A DNA stretch of 64,000 bases from Trametes villosa. Lineage: Eukaryota; Basidiomycota; Agaricomycetes; Polyporales; Polyporaceae. This document shows, piece by piece, positions 53,661 to 64,000 of this stretch (positions are counted from its first letter, which is position 1; the number at the start of each line of letters is the position of its first letter). The position numbers were made by a program, and so were the translations under genes. Under the pieces are notes generated by a model that saw nothing but the letters and a program-made list of their open reading frames with translations, was not told the origin of the DNA and ran no database searches. The stretch spans positions 744,001 to 808,000 of the forward strand of contig PUDQ02000003.1 in NCBI GenBank assembly GCA_002964805.2, read 5' to 3'.

Positions 53661-56503
53661 GGTGACGACGACGGTTCGGTGACTTCTGTGAGGGAGACGA
53701 CCGGATGTTGCACGGGTGTCGAGGCGAATGGTCTGGGGAAGAGCGAGGTGAGCGAGAAACGTTGAGGCGGGAAGCAGCTCTGGGCTCCCCATTTTCGCCA
53801 TTTAGTGGCGGCTGTGTCCTAGAGGCCTACGTCTGTGCGGCCGCAGAAGGAGCGACGGGCGCATCCTAGAACCAGGGTTGCGCACAGCCGAGGGAATGGC
53901 GAGCGGACGTCGTAGACGGGGGCGCATGTTGAGCGTTCCAGTTCTGGAGGGCCGAGCTGACTCGAGGACGCGCGGCACGTTTCTTGCACCGCATGAGGAC
54001 GTAAAGACTGACCGACTGCCTCATGAAGAAGGAGGTCGCCGAGGAGTGGTTTAGAGACCGTCAAGGGACGGGCGAGATGTTTCTACAAGGAGCAGGCTTA
54101 TCGCTAAGACGCTTCCGTGGGTGAGCAAGTACGCAGTGCCTCCACAGTCCTCATGTGTCGAGGCGGAGGCTGAGAAAACCAGAGCGACTAGTCGGTCCTG
54201 CGGGCCAGACAGCTTCTAGAATAGCTTTCATGCTCAGCTTCTGGGCGGAATAGATTCTGGTGGTGCGTGTTTCCGCGGTTTGCACCGCCTACGACCCTTC
54301 TACATGTACATGCGCATCAGTATATGGCGTCGTGGGAGTCAGGGCCTCCATACAGCGGCTTACTCACCTTCCTGCGCGCTTTCACGGCAATTCTGACTCC
54401 AAACACAACTGCCCAGCTCTACCTCAGGACCGAGTGTAGCGGCGTCTTTCTTGCAGTTGGTCCTTCAAGACGGAACTATTGCGCGGTGTACTAACCGCGT
54501 GTTTCTTCTTGCAGAAGTTCGCCCGGCTGTTATTGTTCCCTGTAGCGAGCGCTACCCTGCAGTTTTCATCAGTGCACTTAGCCATTTGCATACCTACCGT
54601 CACGAATACCTCTCCGATTCAGGATGAATGGTGGAACCTCCGCTCGACGGCGAGTGACCGGTCTGGTCACGGTGTAGCTTCAACGGCAAACGGCAAGCGC
54701 TTGAGCCACGCGTCGAGTAATACACCGACAAACAAACCCAAGCACCGCTTCATCGCGTCCGTGCGCAACTCTCCTTTCCACCACCATGAGCCTTGTTTAT
54801 TCGCAACCCGATGTTCTCCTCCTCTCCTCCATGTATTGAGCTCTGCGTGGCTGACGCTTGCGACTACGGAAACCGAATCGCTCTCGCGATGAGCCTCGAG
54901 ACAGTGCTCTCACGAGGCGCGCCACCACCGGTCGCGTCGCCTGGTGGCGCGAGGACTCGCTGCAACGAAGAACGTCGACATCTGTCCTGCATTCCAACGA
55001 ACGGTCTCCTGCACTAAAAGTGGATTTATCTGTTTCTTTGTCGTTCCGGCGGGCTATATCGTCTGTATACGCATCTTCAAGTGATCCACGAGGCCTCCGA
55101 GTCTCAACGCGGAGTCAGACTAGTATCATATTTGCACGTTGGAAGCCACTGATTCGAGTGGCAGAGAAGTGCCTTTCTACGGTCTCCCATATGACATTTG
55201 GCCGTATGGGCCTTTCAGAACGTTTCTTCCCGGCCCTTTGACTTGGTCGCATTATGCTGACTCGCCACTCCGCCGCGAGTGCCACTGCGACAACCGTATA
55301 AACGCGCTCCGGGGGGCAGAACAGTAGCATTCATTTCACCCACTCCCCCCCTTGCGCTGCCCATGAACCGTGCTGTCCGCTCGCGAGCGTTGCGCCCAAC
55401 CGAAGACCTATGTGCCAGTCAATCCTCAATGCGGACTACTAGGGTCATTACTTACGAAGGCACGCTCCATGGGGCTATACAAACCGTGGTGATCGCAGAG
55501 ACGTTCGGCATGGCGAGTACTCCTCGATACGTCTTGTTACGGCACAGCTAATAGATCTTCGCTCGCATAGATCGCTACTCTAGCGCCTTTACGCGCGAAT
55601 AGCCGCCCACCAGCGGGACACACTCGAGTGTCGAACCAGCCAACGTTGTCTAGGATGACACGCTGCCCCTCCTGCGACATGTGCGTCCTTAATTAAACCC
55701 TACTTTGTGCTTCTGTCGCTTATCCATGGACCTAGGGGTGCGGTGATATACGCTACCCTGCCTGGTGTGCCCCGGCATACGCATGTCCCTTACAGGTAAC
55801 TCCTACTCATTGCTCTCATGCGGAGATTTGACTCATATTGACTGTCCACACAACTCAGGCATAGCCGCTTACGCTCTGTGTTAGGAGTGTGGGTAGTCCT
55901 CTAGGCGGCAGTTCAGGGAACGTTCATCCTTCGACTCGTTGGCACACCGTCCCTGCCGCGCCGGCTGCAAGCGCGTGCCCTCTATATCATGGCATCAACC
56001 TCTCATACAAAAGGCTTCGGATACCACCACTCGGACAGCCTACACGGCGCCACGATACCGACCACCGGTCCGAAGTGCGACTGTTCCAGAAGGACAACGA
56101 GAATACCCGCATCCTTCGCCCGTACGGTGTCAAAGAGCGTCGCCGAGGTACAGGCGCGTGACGGATTCTTGTTTTGCGACCTGCTGATATCACGGGCTCC
56201 ACCGAAGTCGCATGCACCTATGCTCGTGGGAGTAATATGGCACATAACATCGCCCAATATTCATTCCGTCTCATATGCGAGAAGGCTCGAACCTGAAGAA
56301 GTATGCGCTCACAAACAGGCAACCGGTATTCGTCTTGAGTGTTACGCCACACATCCCGTGATCAGCAGGGGGGTGGGCCCCCTTTGATTGCGCGCGAGGC
56401 TTTCTGTTGCGTGCAAGCAACTCCGCGTTCGTGTGTAATGTACATGTGAGCAGTATCCACATATCTTCCTACTAGTACCGAACCCGCCCAGGTTGTCGCG
56501 ATC
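53661..56503. other. gene-poor stretch, 2.8 kb
   Basis: Apart from the disordered gene's promoter, no exon, repeat or RNA gene is supported. Base composition is less GC-rich than the flanking genes and many short frames lack splice or promoter context. Confidence 0.5.
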
Positions 56504-56946
56504 TCATTGAGGAATTGGTTTCTGCGCCACGAGAGGCTGGATCACAATCTTCTCCTTGTCCCACTGTAGGCGCCATCAAATCAGGCAATCCGCTATTGAA
56601 CGCGAATGAGGACATACGACGTTGCCTGTCCAGAACGGGTCCTCCTCAACCAGTCTCTTCGCCTCGGCGTACGAAGCGGCCTCGTACACCATGAACGACC
56701 CAATCATCTTCTGCTCAGCGTCGGGCGCGTCGAGCGCTTCGTTCGGCGAGAGCAGCGGCCCTCCGAACTCTACGCAGAATGAGATGAGCGCGTTGACCTG
56801 AGAGCGAGATGAGCAGGATGGGCAGGGGACGTACTCATGGCGCCGGTCTTGGCGTGACCGGCTTTGTGTATCTGGCGAAGGGCGACGCGCCGGTTGATGG
56901 CGTCCGCGTCGGTCTGGTCGGGAGCGTAGATTCCGTAGAGCGGCAT
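56504..56946 (-). CDS. YCII-domain protein (paralog 2), no targeting sequence
   Basis: Exons 56835-56946, 56618-56769 and 56504-56563 give 107 residues. The start MPLYGIYAPDQTDADA lies directly at the domain, so unlike the copy at 49884 it lacks a presequence and is probably cytosolic. Matching blocks: RRVALRQIHKAGH (conserved His), FGGPLLSPNEALDAP, EQKMIGSFMVYEA, DPFWTGNVWDKEKIVIQP. The first intron ends at TGCGTAG, not at the earlier CTCTCAG, because only that acceptor restores frame and matches paralog 1. Both introns are at the same places as in paralog 1. Confidence 0.85.
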
Positions 56947-58166
56947 CGTTGGGTTCCGTAGTTTCGAGTGGCGCTACGGGTGCGTATAGGTCACTATTCT
57001 GTCCGCGTTTTCGAGTCGGCGCGTTTATGTACACCGTTGGCGCGCTGCGCGTACGGCGTCGCAAGGCATCGGCGGGAGCGGGAGGCACTCAGCAGACCTA
57101 CGATTTGTGCACGGTCCGACGGCCGATCCACCGTTCAAGAATTTGCCTCCCATCATCGCCGCGATGCGAGCGGACGGTGGGGAATACGTTCGAGGTCATA
57201 CTTCTGAGTTCTGACCAGATCGGACGAAGGCGGTGAGCGTGCTCGTTCGGGACTCCAAGCCGATCGTGGCCAGTGGACTTGTAGGACTTCTAATGAGAGC
57301 AGGTGATTATGCTCATATGAATATCTCCAAGGGTCTCGAAGACGTATGAGATATCTGCCTTGGACGAGTGCACGAGTTCCTCTCGGGCGCACCACAGATG
57401 CTGAGGATGTGCTCCTCATCGCCGATGCTTGCACAAGGCTATATTCATGGTGTCAGCAGCAATAAGAATAGATGAAGCGCACCTCGTTACGTTTTCATGG
57501 AGTCTCCGTCCAGATGGAAGAGTGGTTGCTGCTCCTCGAGGCGTGTGTTGGCATCCCGTCGAAAGTATTCGGAGAGTTTGCCCGTTCATAGAATGACGAG
57601 AGAATCAACGCTTCCCAGCCATAATGACACGTTATCACAGCTACCTGTGGCCCAGATCGTGTCTCTGTGGAGTAAGTAGTATCCAGGGAACATAGAGGTT
57701 GTAACCGAAGTGAGCTAGCGTCTAGACTGTAGAACCTCTAACGGGCGCCTATGCGTCGACTCCTCTCTTCCTGCCACCATGCATTCTGCTTAGCCTGCAC
57801 GCTACCTGTATATTCAACGCAGCCATCCTCGGGAACCCCTCTAGGCTTTCTTTGCAGCGGCCGTCTGCCGTGTTCCAAACCTCGCAGATCAATCATCGGC
57901 TGCCATACCCGAGGTTCTTCCAGAATTTAACACGTCAGACTCGGACCGCCGTAGCTAAGTAATGAATGTAACGAGCTGAAATTACAAGGGTGTGTCCTTG
58001 AGAACGCAGACAGAATGTCTTCCTCACCACAACTGCCGACCCTCGCTGATCGAATGCCCTCGAGGTCGGATATAAACATATCCATCCTGCTCACAAGCGA
58101 GTAACCCCCTACTGTTACCCAAGAAAACAGTGGCCGAGCACACGACTGCTCACTCAGTATTCACTC
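56947..58166. other. gene-free stretch, 1.2 kb
   Basis: No exon supported. GGATATAAACATATCC (58066-58081) is a TATA-like near-palindrome without a recognisable gene. Confidence 0.5.
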
Positions 58167-59519
58167 CTATGGCTTCTCCTTGCGTCGCTTCTTCGGCGGC
58201 TTACTAGACGAGCTGGGCAACGCTTCGCGCCACCGAGGCGAGACATCATCCTGGGCTCGCTCCTCCGCGGCTTGACGATACACAGGTGCGTCCCACAACT
58301 CGCACAACGGAACTGCATTCCGTTGCTGGCTTTCGAACACTGTGCCACTGGACGACGCGGGCGGTGGCGGCATGTTGAGGGGTGGCCCTACTGGGTACGG
58401 ATATGGTGTGGAGGCGCTATGCACGCCTGCACCGTAGCCATAGCCGTATCCAGGTACGGGCTGACCGGGAGGAGGCTGAGGCGCATTGTAAACACCTGGT
58501 TCGGGGAATGGACCCCGTACCGCCGGATAGGTGTACGGGAGCGGTCCACTGTTATTCACGATGGGCGCCCCTGTAGCGGGCCCAGGCACGTCCCTCTGGT
58601 ACGGGATGTGCCTCCCAGGAGGATGGAGGCCAGCTGCAGGTGGAGGAGGGGGAACCCAGGGGAACGGAGCGCGTACATGTTGCGCGGAGGAGCTCGATGT
58701 CGCGCCATGGATAGTTCGACTGTGATGAGCCGGTGAAAAAACCGTGACGGATGACGGAGCGCGAGGGCGTCCATGCGCTGTGTAGATGGAGTCGATGTAG
58801 AGGCCGAGAGAGTCCACGTTTATCCTAGGCTCCAGGATGTTGTGAGGACCGGTGTCGTGTCCGCTAGACTCTTCCGAGTGCGATGATGTGGATGTGGGGG
58901 TAAGGGGAGGGGGCTGGCGAGGCCGACTGTCCCGTGCTAACCCGAGCTCGCTGATCGACGGCAGCCTGGGGCGAGGATGGGGCAGCGGAACCGGTGGTGG
59001 CGGCATGCTTCGGTCTCCGGCTGCGGCAGTGCCTGAAGGTCGTGCCTCACGCAGTGGTGGCCTCGGAGGAGCGGTGGCCGCGGGTTGCATGCTGAAACGG
59101 GCAGCCGGTGTCGAGAAGGAGCCCGTCGCGTGAGGGTTGCCGCCACGGTAACTTGGCATGGAGAGAGCATGAGAGGAGCCTGTCGATGACGCGGGGACAT
59201 TGCCAGGCCCATTTCTTCGGTAGTTGTAGCCCTGAGGCTCTCTCTGCGTCCTCGCAGCGAACTGGTCGCTGTCACTGTACGGCAGGGGTGTGTCGTTTGG
59301 GTTGACCGCGGGGAGTGTGTTGGGCCCGAGTTTGCGCACCGGTGGCGGGACGTCAGCACCATAATCGCTGAAGCCATAGCTGCTAGGAGTGGCAGGGGGA
59401 TGGAAGCCGCCGCTATTGTGCGGCGCGCCACCACTGGCACTTTTCGGCTGCTCGTTGTCCGAGTCCGAACTACTCCGCGATTCCTCTGGGGTCTTCGTTG
59501 AGGACTTTCGTTTTGGCAT
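58167..59519 (-). CDS. MPKRK-family disordered protein, copy 1 (450 aa)
   Basis: Single exon; unknown function. Starts MPKRKSSTKTPEESRSSSDSDNE, is Pro/Ser/Tyr/Gly-rich throughout (PVPGYGYGYGAG, PFPWVPPPPPAAG), and ends with a short conserved-looking module (PLCELWDAPVYRQAAEERA, DDVSPRWREALPSSSS) and the basic tail KPPKKRRKEKP. Start and end match the protein at 60416, and the end also matches the partial gene at 63456. The biased composition with basic ends suggests a nuclear, possibly condensate-forming or scaffold protein; this is inference only. The upstream region resembles that of copy 2. Confidence 0.6.
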   Translation of the reverse strand: MPKRKSSTKTPEESRSSSDSDNEQPKSASGGAPHNSGGFHPPATPSSYGFSDYGADVPPPVRKLGPNTLPAVNPNDTPLPYSDSDQFAARTQREPQGYNYRRNGPGNVPASSTGSSHALSMPSYRGGNPHATGSFSTPAARFSMQPAATAPPRPPLREARPSGTAAAGDRSMPPPPVPLPHPRPRLPSISELGLARDSRPRQPPPLTPTSTSSHSEESSGHDTGPHNILEPRINVDSLGLYIDSIYTAHGRPRAPSSVTVFSPAHHSRTIHGATSSSSAQHVRAPFPWVPPPPPAAGLHPPGRHIPYQRDVPGPATGAPIVNNSGPLPYTYPAVRGPFPEPGVYNAPQPPPGQPVPGYGYGYGAGVHSASTPYPYPVGPPLNMPPPPASSSGTVFESQQRNAVPLCELWDAPVYRQAAEERAQDDVSPRWREALPSSSSKPPKKRRKEKP

Positions 59520-60415
59520 CGCGAGAGTTGCGCGAGAAGGAGTTTCGAGGGCGAGATGTAAAAGAGTAGTGGTGTGCGTGGCATTGAACCCTGCTTCGTC
59601 CTCAGCCTATGAAGGATGCGCACTGTAATAGCATACCTCGTGCCGCCGGGGCAGTGGTAGGCAATTTACGACCGTTTCCGCACACAGCCTAGAGAGAACC
59701 TGCCAACTCCTGAAAAGAACCTTCGCGTAAAGCGCATGTCACTGCCAGTGTGCCTGTGCTAGCAGATAGGCCAGACGACCTCAGAATAGGCGACACCCGC
59801 CTCAAGGCGAGCTGTTCAAAAACCTGCCTCTTAGAGAACGGCTATTCTGCCACGACGGGATTGAATGGAGAAGAGGCGATGCAAGAAGGTCACCTTCCTG
59901 TGCTTTGGCAGGACTTCTTTGTGATGCTGGGAAAGCGTCCGAGTCAGAATGCGTCAAGGCGGCATTCCGGGAGGGCATTTGAGGGGGTAGGTCAGTGACG
60001 AACATACGGTAGCAGCGCTCATATGAGCTTCCCGCATTCTAGTAGCCCTACGTGTGTGAACACCGACTGCGAACCTAATACAGGTCTATCCGTAAGCATA
60101 AATGGTGTCGTGAGGGCCATGAGGCAGCCGAACGCCTCAACGATAACATCAGGATTACAATACCCAAATGCATCGCACATCTCGTCACATTCACAACAGT
60201 ACAAGGGTGCTTCCATGTCGACCGCAAACAATACGAGCCCTTCACGACCGCCGCCTACATGCATCCGCATACCCAAGAACCCGAAGATGAGTACACCCTT
60301 CCTCGTGCAACTGACCCCTTGCACCTCTTCGATTGCCACAAGCTCTCCGCTCGGCACTGTGTCTACTCTGGAACGACTGGCAAAATCAAGAACACGGACC
60401 AGAGACCGAAGCCTT
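59520..60415. other. intergenic between MPKRK copies 1 and 2
   Basis: 896 bp. The region about 230-350 bp upstream of copy 1 (near 59815-59880, TTAGAGAACGGCTATTCTG, GGGATTGAATGGAG) has a counterpart upstream of copy 2 (near 62150-62205, TTAGGGAATGGCTGCTCCG, TGGATTGAATGGG). Promoter sequence was therefore duplicated with the gene. No exon is supported. Confidence 0.5.
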
Positions 60416-61849
60416 TCACTTCTCCTTGTGGCGCTTCAAGTGCTTCGCTAGCGAGCCGGACGAGAGGGCCGATGCTGCCTGCCAGGGCGGGGCATCATCG
60501 TCAGCATCTTCAACCTCTGTGACCTGGCCATGCATAGACGCGTTCCCCAGCGGGGGTAAGCCGATTGCGTCCCATAGCGGGGGCAATGACTCGGATCTTG
60601 CGTTCCGTTGCGGGCCTTCCGATACTCTCCTCCTAGATGACGCCGACGACGGTGGCCGGCGTATGCTGTGGCCAGCACCACGTTCCTGCTGTGGCGCTAA
60701 GGCACCTTCTGAGCGTGCGATAGGGCTATATCCGTGCCCAGGCGCTCTCGGAGAATAAGGAGAATGTCTGCCACTTGGAATGGGGCCCGGGTCCCGCGCA
60801 GCTGGGTAGCTCTGCGAGGGTGAACCAGTAGTAGTGTTCGCGGAGGTTCTCGGGATCAGACGCCTTCCAGTCTGCGACAGTGGCACTTCACCAGTCCGAA
60901 ACGTACTCCGGTATGTGATATCCCTCTCCGAGACATAAGGGCCAGCATCGAAGGCATGAGGAGTACGCGTGTGGGGGTTGGGAGAATTGGCGGCTGCGTG
61001 GCTGGTGACCCGACGATCCGTAGCGAGCGAGAAGGCGGAGAACGCAACGCGGCGATAATCAGCTTGTTCGCCGGAAGAATTAGTGTTGAAAGAGCTTGGG
61101 GTGCGCAGGACCTGTATCGGGTCGTATGGAACGCCACCGAGGTCGACCACTACTGGGGGCGAAGGCAGGGGTCTAGAATCGAAGTGGGATTGGTGAGGCC
61201 GATATACCTGGGTCACAGGATCGCTATTCGCGTACATCTGTTCCTTGTACGGTTCCAAAGCAGCCCGCTGAGTGTGGTCCGCGGAGGCCGGCTGCCACGG
61301 CTTAGGAGAAAGATGCGTAGCAAAAGAGTCGGGGAATGGGATGGAGGGCGGCTTCCGGGGTCTACCATCGTGGTACGCTGCCTCGGGGAGATCCTGGCGA
61401 GTGCCAGTTGGGGACGTGACAACAATGTCGGGCGCGGCGACTTCTTTGGATGGGGAGTCCTCTGGTATGCGAGTCGGTCTGAGGTCAGGGTAGTTAATCT
61501 CCTGGGTCTCTGGCGTGGCTGCTCTCGAGAACGACTGCGCGCCCGCGTGGCACGCGCCTGCTACTCCTCTCTCCCTACTGTCCAGCAACTGTGCGACGCT
61601 GCTCCACGTTTCCGCGGCGGTGGCGTATTGCTGAGAACGGGTATCGTAGTAGCCGGGAGCTGATTCCAGAGAGCGGCGGTTGTCGGGCGGGGACAGCGCA
61701 TGTCCTCCATGGTTCGCGGAGCCGCTGTAGCTGCGGGTGTACCGGGAATAAGTGACGTCGGAGGGCGTGCCACCACCGCCGGCATTCTCGGTATCTGAGT
61801 TCGATGTATCCCGCGATTTCTGATGGGCCTTGAATTTCCGTTTCGGCAT
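60416..61849 (-). CDS. MPKRK-family disordered protein, copy 2 (477 aa)
   Basis: Single exon. Starts MPKRKFKAHQKSRDTSNSDTEN, parallel to copy 1 (basic MPKRK, then Ser/Asp/Asn/Glu). The middle is Ser/Pro/Arg/Tyr-rich and has diverged almost completely. The end keeps the family pattern: LPPLWDAIGLPPLG (LWDA as in copy 1), DADDDAPPWQAASAL (acidic, then P-x-W-x-A-A) and a basic tail LAKHLKRHKEK. A plausible short folded or binding motif is thus confined to the C-terminal 60 residues. No signal peptide or membrane segment. Alternative: a chance long frame, but conservation of both ends argues against that. Confidence 0.6.
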   Translation of the reverse strand: MPKRKFKAHQKSRDTSNSDTENAGGGGTPSDVTYSRYTRSYSGSANHGGHALSPPDNRRSLESAPGYYDTRSQQYATAAETWSSVAQLLDSRERGVAGACHAGAQSFSRAATPETQEINYPDLRPTRIPEDSPSKEVAAPDIVVTSPTGTRQDLPEAAYHDGRPRKPPSIPFPDSFATHLSPKPWQPASADHTQRAALEPYKEQMYANSDPVTQVYRPHQSHFDSRPLPSPPVVVDLGGVPYDPIQVLRTPSSFNTNSSGEQADYRRVAFSAFSLATDRRVTSHAAANSPNPHTRTPHAFDAGPYVSERDITYRSTFRTGEVPLSQTGRRLIPRTSANTTTGSPSQSYPAARDPGPIPSGRHSPYSPRAPGHGYSPIARSEGALAPQQERGAGHSIRRPPSSASSRRRVSEGPQRNARSESLPPLWDAIGLPPLGNASMHGQVTEVEDADDDAPPWQAASALSSGSLAKHLKRHKEK

Positions 61850-63455
61850 CGCGAGTGAATAGCGCAGAGGGTTTACAGATTTAGAAGAGGTAGAGCAGAG
61901 GTGAATATGGCGTCGGGGGTAGCGACTATAAGACGTACCTCGCGCCGGGTTTTATGGGGGCGGCGCGCTGCAGCTGCGTATTGACACGCGGCGGGAGGCG
62001 AGCGGCGAGCGCGCTTTAGAATTGCACTCACGCACAGCCGAGGGAGAGACTGAGGGTCGACTTCGCGGGACGCGCATGCCGGGCGCGCTACACGATTGGG
62101 AGAGGTGACTGCAGGGGAGGCGGTAGAGCCCTTGAGGAGCGTTTTTAAAGAAACTGCCCTTTAGGGAATGGCTGCTCCGAGAATGAATTGGATTGAATGG
62201 GTGGAAGGGAGGCGGTGCAATTGACGGGCCTTCCGCGCCACATAGGTTTGCGAGGGCAAGATCGCAGAATATCCCCCTGCAAGCAGGACACGCTAGGTCA
62301 GCATCCCAGATACGAGTCTCAGGAGGAAAACGTGTGACAGACGTCTGGTTGAGCAGCGCTCGCATTCACATCCGTGTGCTGTGTAGATCTGCGCTTGTGA
62401 GCGCCAAATGCAGTCCTACTACTTAGAGCTCCACCAGCAAGAGTGTCGAATGTCGTCAGAGCGTCCGGAGCAGCAGCTTGCCTGGGGTCTCGGCATGTTT
62501 TACAAGCACAATATAGGTTGCACATTCTCGTCGTATGCAGTGGACGGCGTTCGTGTGCGCCGATTCGGAGGACTGAGCACGATTTGTGTGGAAAGTGGTG
62601 CGTGTCCTTCTGCCCAATCCCCGTGGGCCATCCCGGACAGCGCCCTCCTCCAAGTGCCGTGGTCGTACAGAATCTACTGATAAGGACAGTTAGGACCTCT
62701 GCATCTCCCTGAGGGCGATTCCCCCCATGGCTGCTCAGTGGAGTCAGCGCACCGTCAGTAGCTCAAAATCCGGGTATCTGCTGAACTTATGGATAGAATG
62801 GCGTACTTAACTCTTCAGGCATAATCATAAGGCAGCCTCTGTCGTTCCTCGAGTGCTTCAGTGGATGGAGAATGACTGGATATGAGGGACATGTCAACCA
62901 TGAGGGAAAGTACTAAGTCAAGTTGCGCGCCGTCCGCCAGTTCCGAACCGTTCAGCATCATGGGCGCCTATAGTATAATCATCGCTTAAGCGCCTCGTAA
63001 ATGTCGGCTTTCCTCTCTTCCTACCCCGGCTTCGTATCAAGTGGCAAGCGCTATCTACTTCGAGAATACGTGTCGTGCGCGTCGAAAGGATCAGGTGGGA
63101 CCGCAACTCATCTGCACGGCTGCTCTAGCTCACAACTGCCTAGGGTAGATCCAATATCAGGCGCTCAGAAAGACAATACGTGCCAGAAGGTGCCAGATGA
63201 TCACGAAACAAAGAAATGCAGGAACAACTATAGCATCAATACAATACCAAGAATACAGCATCCCTGTCGCATACATAATAGACAGAATACAAGGGTAGCC
63301 CCTCTCGACCGTATACAACAGACCGTCAACGCTCGCAGGAGTCAGATATATGGAACAGAGTATTCTCACTGCGGTGCCACTTCGACTTGCCGCCCTTCTC
63401 CCGATCTCTACACTCCATCATCAGCATCCTGGATGAGTCCAGTCAAGCAGCACGT
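61850..63455. other. intergenic between MPKRK copies 2 and 3
   Basis: 1.6 kb. The first 350 bp carry the duplicated promoter-like segment of copy 2. The remainder (62.4-63.4 kb) is AT-richer with no supported exon. Confidence 0.5.
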
Positions 63456-64000
63456 TCACTTCCTTCCTCGCATCTTGCTGCGCTTCTCCGACGACTCGGA
63501 CTCGCGGGACTCGCGGTACGAAACTGCCTGCCAACGCGGCGAGACCTCGTCCTGGGATCCTTCCTCGGAATACTCCCTGTCGAGATCGGCGGGCGAGCTC
63601 CCTCGTCTAGGCAGGCCCATTCCCGCGCCTTGTTCCGGACCACCTTGCCGCAGCATTCTGGTGCGATCCCGTTCGGAAGGCAGACGCTGCATAGCGGCGC
63701 GATGGAGGCGCGAGCCCGAATCGGCGCCTTAGCCGTACCCATACGCAGGTTCGCAGACCGGAGGGAGAGCAGCATGAAATATCCCGGCCCCAGAGGGCGG
63801 AGTTGCGCCGACAGGAGAGGAGTATGGCAGAGGCAGACCGCCGCCCGCCGAGGATGGCACCCCCCCGACAGCCAGAGCTGGAGGTGCGTTCTCCTGATAT
63901 CCAGATCCCGTCTCAGAGAAGCATGAAGTGGAGCTAGGTGGTTGATGAGGCATACGCACCGGAGGCAATGCGTGCGACGCAGAGGAATGCCGCGGCGCAT
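63456..64000 (-). CDS. MPKRK-family disordered protein, copy 3, 5' end beyond the window
   Basis: The frame enters from the window edge and reads a Pro/Ser/Gly-rich stretch (PPALAVGGVPSSAGGGLPLP) to CEPAYGYG, then a TAA at about 63728. The same frame continues to a family-type C-terminus: SQDEVSPRWQAVSYRESRE and the basic tail KRSKMRGRK, stop at 63456. DEVSPRWQAV parallels DDVSPRWREAL in copy 1. A GT...CAG intron (about 63684-63740, GTATGG donor, GGCTAAG branch-like, TATGCAG acceptor) would remove the stop; copies 1 and 2 have no intron. Either an intron was gained from GYGYG-coding sequence or the copy carries a nonsense mutation. The true start is not in view. Confidence 0.5.

Noticed and set aside
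53661..56503. Several short plus-strand frames (for example 54479-54892 and 54858-55241)
   Set aside because: No codon-use, motif or splice support; the frames overlap each other out of phase.
60019..60357. Minus-strand 112-residue frame with Cys-rich segment (PLYCCECDEMCDAFGYC)
   Set aside because: No promoter, no family and only moderate length; it overlaps plus-strand frames of similar length.
1..64000. tRNA, rRNA or CRISPR features
   Set aside because: No cloverleaf-type A/B boxes, no ribosomal sequence and no regularly spaced direct repeats were recognised. A covariance-model scan would settle tRNAs.

Overview
The window looks like nuclear DNA of an Agaricomycete (Basidiomycota). Gene bodies are GC-rich, introns are short (about 50-65 nt) and numerous with GT-AG ends and CTNAY-like branch sites. 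The families also fit: F-box/LRR paralogs of the type expanded in mushrooms, a Tnp2-like (EnSpm/CACTA) transposase, DUF6697-like proteins and many Ser/Pro-rich disordered proteins. No prokaryotic, organellar or viral block is visible. All exon maps were built by hand from splice signals and reading-frame continuity; none was checked against a database.

Layout. 0-5.5 kb: a 3-hydroxyacyl-CoA dehydrogenase whose 3' end is missing, a peroxisomal-type adenine nucleotide carrier, and an acidic protein with a duplicated HYFYDSDGNVDV module. 5.9-23.5 kb: three related F-box/LRR genes (the third frameshifted), a 14-exon CHL1/DDX11 helicase, a small basic protein divergent from an intact Tnp2-like transposase, and a disordered protein. 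24.5-37 kb: mostly housekeeping. It holds a 14-exon glutaryl-CoA dehydrogenase, two tandem secreted paralogs with a relic between them, a divergent pair of predicted mitochondrial proteins, and an 11-exon family X DNA polymerase. 37-50 kb: a gene-poor stretch with one tiny gene, then lineage-specific genes, including two DUF6697-like paralogs that share a 17-nt microexon. 50-64 kb: two YCII-domain paralogs and large disordered proteins, three of which (58-64 kb) form a tandem family with MPKRK-type N-termini and/or a shared C-terminal motif.

How the genes work together. There is no obvious biosynthetic cluster. The metabolic genes (HADH, adenine nucleotide carrier, GCDH) are all linked to acyl-CoA degradation but lie too far apart to be called a cluster. 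The clearest pattern is local duplication: F-box genes, secreted proteins, DUF6697-like genes, YCII genes and the MPKRK family all occur as neighbouring copies in different states of decay. This suggests a rapidly evolving accessory region around conserved genes.
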